A stretch of DNA of 64,000 bases. Origin: Halobellus salinus. Its GTDB lineage: Archaea; Halobacteriota; Halobacteria; Halobacteriales; Haloferacaceae. The notes under the pieces are model-generated. The model did no database searches, had not been told where the DNA came from, and saw only the letters and a program-made list of their open reading frames with translations. Location of the stretch: assembly GCF_014646875.1 (NCBI RefSeq), contig NZ_BMOC01000010.1, positions 45,852 through 109,851 on the forward strand. Direction: 5' to 3'. Shown here one piece after another: positions 56,780-64,000 of the stretch. Position numbers and translations under genes: made by a program. Numbering within the stretch: the stretch's first letter is position 1; each line of letters begins with the position of its first letter.

Positions 56780-57873
56780 GGCCCCGACGCCTCCGCCCGG
56801 GTTTCGGCGACGACCTCGTTGAGGATCTCGACGGCGTCTTTCGTCTCCTCTCGTGTGCCGCACGAAACGCGGACACACTCCGGGAGCCCGAAACTCGCGG
56901 TGTCGCGGACGATCACACCGCGGCGCCGGCACGCCGCCGCGACCGCGGCCCCGTCACCGACCTCACACAGCACGAAGTTCCCGCCCGAGGGCCAGGTGGG
57001 GGCGTTGAGCTCCTCGCGGTAGTACTCCCGTGCCCACCGCGCGGTGTCGACCGACAGTTCGAGGTGGTCGTCGTCGTCGAGCGCCGCGAGGGCGGCCCGA
57101 CACGCCACCTCGTTGGCGGCAAACGGCGTGTTCACCTTGGCGTAGGCGTCGGCCCACGCCACGGGGACCGCGGCGTAACCGACCCGGAGTCCGGCCAGGC
57201 CGTAGGATTTCGAGAACGTCCGCACCACCGCAAGGTTGTCGTACTCCTCAAGGAGTTCGACCGCCGATGGGGCCTTCGCGTACTCGCCGTAGGCCTCGTC
57301 GACGACGACGAGGGTGTGGTCGTCGACGCGTTCTGCGAGTTCCCGGAGTTCGTCGCGGGAGACCGTCGACCCCGTGGGGTTGTGCGGGGTGGTCACGTGG
57401 ACGATCCGCTCGCCGTCGTACGCCGCGAGGATGCCCGCGGCGGTCTGTTCGAAGTCCGCGGACTTCTCGAGGGGGTAGGTCGTCACCTCGCCGTGGTGGT
57501 ACCGTGTCGACATCGAGTAGTACGCGAAGCCGGGGTCGGGGACCAACACGGCGTCACCGGGGTCGAGGAACGCCCGCGAGAGGTAGTCGATTCCGCCGTC
57601 GGCACCGGGACTGACCCACACCTGTTCGGCGCCGAGGCCCCACTTCTCGGCGATCCGGTCGGTGAGGTCGGTGTGGGAGGCTTTCGGGTAGACGTTCACC
57701 GTCGGCGCGGCGGCCTCAATTGCCTCAACGGCGGCGGGACTGGGCCCGTGGGGGTTCTCGTTCGAGGAGAGTTTGATGAGGTCCTCGGGGTCGACCCCGA
57801 GGTCGCGGGCCACCTCCTCGGCGCCCCGGCCGGGTACGTACGCCTCGTGTTCGGAGAGGTCCCTCGGTTGCAT
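56776..57873 (-). CDS. hisC: Histidinol-phosphate aminotransferase
   Basis: 365 residues from ATG 57871-57873. This PLP enzyme makes histidinol phosphate in histidine synthesis. IKLSSNENPHGPSPAAVEAI, VTTPHNPTGS, VVDEAYGEY, the Schiff-base lysine in RTFSKSYGLAGLRVGY, and VRVSCGTREET identify it. It heads a three-gene operon with tight overlaps. Upstream lies an insertion-element relic. Confidence 0.96.
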   Translation of the reverse strand: MQPRDLSEHEAYVPGRGAEEVARDLGVDPEDLIKLSSNENPHGPSPAAVEAIEAAAPTVNVYPKASHTDLTDRIAEKWGLGAEQVWVSPGADGGIDYLSRAFLDPGDAVLVPDPGFAYYSMSTRYHHGEVTTYPLEKSADFEQTAAGILAAYDGERIVHVTTPHNPTGSTVSRDELRELAERVDDHTLVVVDEAYGEYAKAPSAVELLEEYDNLAVVRTFSKSYGLAGLRVGYAAVPVAWADAYAKVNTPFAANEVACRAALAALDDDDHLELSVDTARWAREYYREELNAPTWPSGGNFVLCEVGDGAAVAAACRRRGVIVRDTASFGLPECVRVSCGTREETKDAVEILNEVVAETRAEASGP

Positions 57874-57959
57874 ACGCGTATCCAGTCGCCCGCGGGACTT
57901 GAAGGGTCCGTCTCTTACCGTGTAGGTGGGGGAGCAACCGTGCTCGACTGCTGTGTCGT

Positions 57960-59849
<1,890 letters not shown>

Positions 59850-59860
<11 letters not shown>

Positions 59861-60455
59861 TGGCTCCCCCGGACCCCTCGCGCCCGGATGGCATCGACCC
59901 CTGTTGGTAGCTCTCGATCCCGCCGGGGTGGCCGGTCGGGTTCTCGATGCCGACCAACCGGCCCCCCGCCGGCGACGAATAAAACGCAAAGAGCAGGTCG
60001 TTCACGACGTAGAACCGGATCCGGTCGGAAATCGGTCCCTCGGGGTCGGGGTCGGCGGTTTCGACCCCCAACTCCCGGAGGAGCCGATCCCGGGTGTCGG
60101 CGTCGAGGTCGGCGTACGGCGTGTCGTGCCAGTCGCGGGCGACGGCGTCGAGTTGGGCGGCGGCCTCACGAAGCCCCGCGCGGTACGTCGGGCGCTCGGC
60201 GACGCGGCCGACAACGTAGGACTCGACGAACGACCGACGGTTTTCGACGCCGTCAGGGTAGACGACTTCCGCGGCCGCGTCAAGGAGGTCAAGCACGCCC
60301 GTCGACAGCGACACCTCTGTGCCGGCGCCACCGTCCGAGTCGTGGCTAACCCTGTCGGCTCTCGGCGGGTCGAACCGGCCGGCGAGCACGCCCCCGCCGA
60401 CCGTCACGCCGACGGCAGCAAGCGCCGCCACCGCGTCGCGCCGTGTCAGTTCCAC
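59850..60455 (-). CDS. Gluconate 2-dehydrogenase subunit 3-family protein, Tat-exported
   Basis: 201 residues. MELTRRDAVAALAAVGVTVG is a twin-arginine signal. The body has the family pattern LLDAAAEVVYPDGVENRRSFVESYVVGR and YVVNDLLFAFYSSPAGGRLVGIENPTGHPGG. It is the small partner of the GMC enzyme, which has no signal itself, so the pair is probably exported together by the Tat system. It is the first gene of the unit. Confidence 0.88.
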
Positions 60456-60627
60456 ACCGACAGATTAGGGTGGCCTAAACTTATGGATTTTCTTTCGGCG
60501 CTCGGGCGACGGACCGCGAGCGGACCGCTCACTCCCGACTTCACCCGGCAACGTGTGTGGTCTGTGAGAACGAGACGAGGTTTCAAGACGGTCGCCGGCG
60601 TACGCGCAAGCGGAGGTTGCTTCCACG

Positions 60628-61773
60628 ATGAATATTACTGATATTGCCACTCCTGACTTCGTCGCCGTCGATGCGGGCAAACGCCTGGGTAAGATCCGCG
60701 CCATTTTCGAGCGCGAAAACCCCCGGGGGATTGTCGTGACCGAAGACGGCGACTACACCGGGGTCATCGGAGAGAAACAGCTGGTCCGCTCCCGCATGGA
60801 GGACGACACCAAAGCCTCCGTTGTCATGAAATCTGCGCCCCGGATCGACCGCCACGAGGACGTCCGGGAGGCCGCCCGGATGCTCGTGGAGGGCGACGTG
60901 AAAGTCGCGCCCGTCTTCGAGGGAGAGCAGCTTTACGGCGTCGTCAGCACCGACGACATCCTCCACGCGGTCCTCGACAACCTCGACGCCATCACGGTCG
61001 GGGACATCCTGACGACCGACGTGGTCAGCGTCGGCGAGCAGGCCCACGTGGGGCAGGTCATCAACAAACTCCGCGAGCACGGTGTTTCCCGGCTCCCGGT
61101 CGTTGACGAGGACACCGGGTCGCTCATCGGCATCGTGACCACCCACGACCTCGTCGAGTTCGTGGTCCGGGACGACAGCCGTCAGGGCCGCGGCGACCGT
61201 CGCGGCGACCTCGACCGGATGTTAGATCTGCCCGTCTACGACCTCATGAGCGATCCGGTGGTCACCGCGACTCCGGCTGAGACCGTCGACGCCGTCGTCG
61301 AGCGGATGTTCGACAACGACGTCTCCGGGCTTGTGGTGACGCCTGAGGCGTCCGACCAGCGGGTCCACGGGATTGTCACCAAAACCGATGTGCTCCGGGC
61401 GCTCACCTTCACCGAGGAGGAGCACATGGACGTCCAGATCACGAACGTCCGCCTCCTGGAGACGCTCACCCGCGAGGAGGTCGTGGAGTCGATCACCGCG
61501 GTGGTCGACAAGTACCAGAAGATGCAGGTGCTCCACGCCCACGTCCGCTTCCACGAGCACAAAGAGAAGCTCCGCGGGACGCCCCTCATGCGGTGTCAGA
61601 TCCGGCTCCGAACGAACCGGGGACAGGTCGGCGGCAGTGGCGAGGGGTACGGCGCGGAACACGCGTTCCACGTCGCACTCGACAAGCTCGAACGCAACGT
61701 CCTCGAAGTCAAGGGCGTCAACGCCGACGAGAAACAGCGCGGCCAGCTCCTCCGGAAGCTCGGCGAGCTGTAG
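60628..61773 (+). CDS. Four-CBS-domain protein with C-terminal HPF/RaiA-like domain
   Basis: 381 residues. Four CBS motifs form two Bateman modules (about 1-125 and 125-260; for example GVVSTDDILHAV, GIVTTHDLVEFV and GIVTKTDVLRAL), which usually bind adenine nucleotides. Residues about 270-375 (VQITNVRLLETLTREEVVESI, KYQKMQVLHAHVRFHEHK, HAFHVALDKLERNVLEV) have the beta-alpha pattern of ribosome hibernation-promoting factors. An energy-sensing ribosome hibernation role is my inference; CBS-type ribosome-dimerising factors have been described in archaea. Confidence 0.85.
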   Translation: MNITDIATPDFVAVDAGKRLGKIRAIFERENPRGIVVTEDGDYTGVIGEKQLVRSRMEDDTKASVVMKSAPRIDRHEDVREAARMLVEGDVKVAPVFEGEQLYGVVSTDDILHAVLDNLDAITVGDILTTDVVSVGEQAHVGQVINKLREHGVSRLPVVDEDTGSLIGIVTTHDLVEFVVRDDSRQGRGDRRGDLDRMLDLPVYDLMSDPVVTATPAETVDAVVERMFDNDVSGLVVTPEASDQRVHGIVTKTDVLRALTFTEEEHMDVQITNVRLLETLTREEVVESITAVVDKYQKMQVLHAHVRFHEHKEKLRGTPLMRCQIRLRTNRGQVGGSGEGYGAEHAFHVALDKLERNVLEVKGVNADEKQRGQLLRKLGEL

Positions 61774-61802
61774 GCGCGCCACCGACCCGCCGTTTCGATT
61801 CC

Positions 61803-62498
61803 CTACCGCTCGACGCTCGTCACCCCGTCGCCGGTGATCTCGAACGTCGCGGTGTCGCCAGCGGGTTTCGCCCGATGTTTCTCGAGCGTGGCCCGGCGGT
61901 TCCCGCCGCGGAACCGGTCCAAGCGGAGCACCGCACCCGTCCAGTGGTTGAGCGTGTGGCCGCCGAGCGCGGTCGCACGGTCGGTGTCTGGGTCGGTGAA
62001 CACCTGGTTCGTGATCACCACCGCGAGGTCGTGTTTCCGCGCGAGCGAGAGGAGGTGCGTCACCTGTTTGGCGACCCGGCGGAGGGAGTCGCCGGCGTCG
62101 GCGTCACCGGTGCGTTCCAGCCGGTAGAATCCGGTGGCGCTATCGAGGACGATCAGCTCCGCGCGCTCGGCGAACTCCGCGGCGTCGCGGACCGCCTCCT
62201 CTTGAGCCGCGAAGTCGTGGGCCTCGGAGACGATCAGCCGCGAGGTCACGTCCTCGATCGAGTGACTGTCACCGGCGACAGCGGCTGCGAGCTGCCGGAA
62301 CCGGTCGGGCGACAGCCCCTCGGTATCGATGTAGACCGCGGTCCCGGCGCCAGCGGCGACGTTGACCGCGGCGGAGAGCGCGACGTTTGTTTTCCCGGCC
62401 GCGGGCGGCCCGTAGAGTTGGGTCACGGTCCCGCGTTCGAACCCGCCCCCCAGCAGGTCGTCGATCGACTGACACCCCGTGGTGAGTGCGTCGGACAC
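61803..62498 (-). CDS. radB: DNA repair and recombination protein RadB
   Basis: 231 residues from GTG 62496-62498. It is a RadA paralogue with a single RecA-like core: Walker A YGPPAAGKTNVAL, TAVYIDTEGLSPDRF and Walker B LIVLDSATGFY; GGHTLNHWTGAVLRLDRF is loop 2-like. It lacks the N-terminal DNA-binding domain of RadA, as expected for RadB, which assists recombinase loading. A start at this GTG gives the usual TTGCQSIDDLLGGGFERG beginning. Confidence 0.94.
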   Translation of the reverse strand: MSDALTTGCQSIDDLLGGGFERGTVTQLYGPPAAGKTNVALSAAVNVAAGAGTAVYIDTEGLSPDRFRQLAAAVAGDSHSIEDVTSRLIVSEAHDFAAQEEAVRDAAEFAERAELIVLDSATGFYRLERTGDADAGDSLRRVAKQVTHLLSLARKHDLAVVITNQVFTDPDTDRATALGGHTLNHWTGAVLRLDRFRGGNRRATLEKHRAKPAGDTATFEITGDGVTSVER

Positions 62499-62669
62499 GC
62501 CGTGGTTTCCGGCGGCTCCGGCGAAAAACCCCCCGGTCCGCGGGCGGAACCTACCGTTCTGGTCTCCGAGCGCGGGGGACTCCGAGGGCTTATTCGCACC
62601 GGTCCCGGCAGTTCCACCCCCAACGGAACGGTACCCCGAGCGCGCCCCGGATGTTATCATGGATTACGG

Positions 62670-62970
62670 AGAATCGAGGAAAAAGCCCCGTGGTTTAGCG
62701 CTGTCTCTTACCCACAAACCGAGTTGTTGCCGAGGTCGATTACTTCGGGCAAAATATCGATATCTGCGGGCGTTATACCGTTATGGACCGATTTTGGCGA
62801 TCTTGGTTACCCGTGTTCAGTAACCCCCGACTGCCGAGATCACCGCCCGACTCACTCCTTACCTCGATCTTCTGAGTGTAGATTGGGGTCGACAGCGTCT
62901 GAAACGTCTGTTTGGAACTTGGTGGACTTATGCGTAAGAGACAGTGCTTTAGCGCGGGGAGGATGTCAAG
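62670..62970 (+). mobile_element. IS200/IS605-type end interrupted by a 244-bp MITE
   Basis: Removing 62701-62944 and one copy of the flanking duplication restores a continuous AAAAGCCCCGTGG-TTTAGCG-CGGGGAGGATGTCAAG, which is the same kind of end as at 58213-58247. The CCCCG and CGGGG arms pair across it. So an older IS200/IS605-type relic was later hit by a second element. Confidence 0.65.
62701..62944. mobile_element. 244-bp MITE with Tn5-like termini
   Basis: The left end CTGTCTCTTACCCACAA and the right end (complement) CTGTCTCTTACGCATAA form 17-bp terminal inverted repeats with two mismatches. The first ten bases equal the Tn5 end CTGTCTCTTA. The flanks TGGTTTAGCG (62691-62700) and TGCTTTAGCG (62945-62954) are a 10-bp target duplication with one difference. 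The interior holds no gene. An IS4-like transposase elsewhere in the genome is expected to move it. Confidence 0.8.
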
Positions 62971-63138
62971 GGACCACGCTCCGCGTGATCTGAGATCGGC
63001 CCCGCGTCGGGTCGCGGTTGCCCGGCACGTCGGCGCAGGGATGGGATGTGCCGGCTGTTCGCTGTCGTATCCGGTTCCGAGCTCACCGCCCGCCGATACG
63101 GACGGAGCTTTTTGCTCCGAGACCGGAACAGAAACACA

Positions 63139-63912
63139 GTGATCGTCGTCGCGACCGAGGACTTCGAGGTGTACCACGACGTGGTTGCGGAGCTGCGGGA
63201 CCGCGGCGTCGCGTTCACCACCCGGGAGCCGGGCGCGGCCCTCCCCGACGGGACCCGGATCGTGATCCACGCCGCCGACGAGGGCAGTCCGCTCCCGGTC
63301 GGCGTGGCGGCGGTGGTCGCAGCGGCGGGGGAAGGCCGCCGGGCGGTCGAGGAGGCGGTCTCGGTTCTCCGGGGCGAAGAGGGCCGGACCATTGTCGGCA
63401 TCGACCCCGGTCCCCGGCCCGGGATCGCGGTGCTCGCCGGCGGGACCGTTCTCGCGGCGTTTCAGGTCCCGTTGTCGGAGGTGGCGGCCGTCGTCCGGCG
63501 CGAGACCGACGACGCCCCCGACCCCTTGATCCGGGTCGGTGACGGCGCGCGGCTCCGGAGCGCACAGCTTGTCAACGACCTCAACGACTGCACGGTGGAA
63601 GTCGTCGACGAAACTGGGACGACCCCGTACCTCGGAACCGGTGTGCGCGGGATGGGCGACGTGCTCGCGGCGGTCAACATCGCGCGACGCTCCGGAGAGG
63701 TCACCGACTCCCGGGACGTCGACCCCACACCCGGAGAACTGCAGCGGATCAAAGACCGGTCACGGGAGGCATCCGAGGACGACCGGAGTATCGACGAGGG
63801 GCTGGCTCGACGGGTCGCCGCGGGCGAACTCACCGTCGGGGAGGCGCTCGCGGCTCACCGAGAGGGCAACGACGGGGGCGCCGGTGGCGCCGACACCGAC
63901 CGCGTTGAATGA
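63139..63912 (+). CDS. Haloarchaeal RNase H/RuvC-fold-like hypothetical protein
   Basis: About 257 residues from GTG 63139. The middle has TIVGIDPGPRPGIAVLAGGTVLAAF, a strand-Asp-Gly pattern like RuvC/RNase H-fold enzymes, then RVGDGARLRSAQLVNDLND and a C-terminal LQRIKDRSREAS…LARRVAAGELTVGEALAAH helical region. A nucleic-acid role is plausible from this fold and the radB neighbour, but no complete catalytic set is evident. The start is uncertain. Its stop TGA is the first triplet of an insertion-element end. Confidence 0.6.
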   Translation: MIVVATEDFEVYHDVVAELRDRGVAFTTREPGAALPDGTRIVIHAADEGSPLPVGVAAVVAAAGEGRRAVEEAVSVLRGEEGRTIVGIDPGPRPGIAVLAGGTVLAAFQVPLSEVAAVVRRETDDAPDPLIRVGDGARLRSAQLVNDLNDCTVEVVDETGTTPYLGTGVRGMGDVLAAVNIARRSGEVTDSRDVDPTPGELQRIKDRSREASEDDRSIDEGLARRVAAGELTVGEALAAHREGNDGGAGGADTDRVE

Positions 63913-64000
63913 CATCCTCCCCGGCGTGAACACCGGGGTTTCCTCACGCTGGGGGTATCGCTTACCCGCCCACGGAGCCAACTTGCGGGTTCGTATGCTC
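63910..64000 (-). mobile_element. IS200/IS605-type element end at the window edge
   Basis: On the minus strand the sequence runs toward CCCCGGTGTTCACGCCGGGG and ends GAGGATGTCA, the same GGGGAGGATGTCA end as at 58231-58246 and 62956-62968 but with a different hairpin loop. The rest of the element, possibly with a tnpB gene, would lie beyond the window. Confidence 0.6.

Noticed and set aside
61593..62993. A 466-codon plus-strand frame opposite radB
   Set aside because: Overlaps the RadB core on the other strand and runs through the MITE; no recognisable domain.

Overview
The window is a high-GC chromosomal segment of a haloarchaeon (class Halobacteria). The evidence is an acidic proteome, archaeal information-processing genes (aEF-1alpha, aEF-2, aIF1, TFB, PCNA, PriL, Hjc, RadB), Tat-type secretion signals and many TATA boxes about 27 nt upstream of start codons, typical of leaderless haloarchaeal mRNAs. 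I cannot fix the genus.

Layout. 1-2.4 kb: AT-richer accessory DNA with a prepilin-like DUF7289-type protein, a collapsed IS200/IS605-type element and a short copy of a tRNA 3' end. 2.4-5.6 kb: a LOV-domain multi-PAS histidine kinase, lying between that copy and an intact tRNA-Ala(CGC) at 5.9 kb. 6.1-13.8 kb: translation block (S10, EF-1alpha, EF-2, aIF1) interleaved with homoserine dehydrogenase plus its ACT partner and a membrane-anchored molybdopterin oxidoreductase. 13.9-18.4 kb: a moxR-DUF58-transglutaminase operon. 18.6-25.8 kb: mutS-mutL, two small conserved haloarchaeal genes, prs and a broken uracil-DNA glycosylase. 26-29 kb: a very repetitive Tat-exported beta-solenoid protein. 29-34 kb: HIT, a lysine-less ParA relative, TFB, S-adenosylhomocysteinase and a strongly structured intergenic element. 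34-45 kb: GtrA and sulfatase, Hjc, an orphan N6-adenine methyltransferase, a SWIM protein, PriL, and a cluster of a Bat-type regulator, a DmdA-like demethylase and two tandem paralogous micro-genes. 45-57.9 kb: PCNA, a substrate-binding protein whose two halves are in swapped order, uridine kinase, hydrolase, AIR-synthase family protein, vanadium haloperoxidase, small conserved genes, and the hisC-kinase-CDP-alcohol transferase operon. 58-64 kb: a GMC oxidoreductase pair, a CBS/HPF-like protein, radB and an RNase H-fold protein, punctuated by IS200/IS605-type ends, one of which carries a nested MITE.

The most unusual items are: the apparent natural circular permutation of the ABC substrate-binding protein (46286-47668); the duplicated promoter plus micro-gene unit upstream of the DmdA-like gene (44045-44507); the array of tight hairpins with a 12-bp long-range stem at 33782-33992; the nested MITE with a 10-bp target duplication (62691-62954); and the giant beta-solenoid (26026-29124). 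All family assignments are by reading; no database search was possible.
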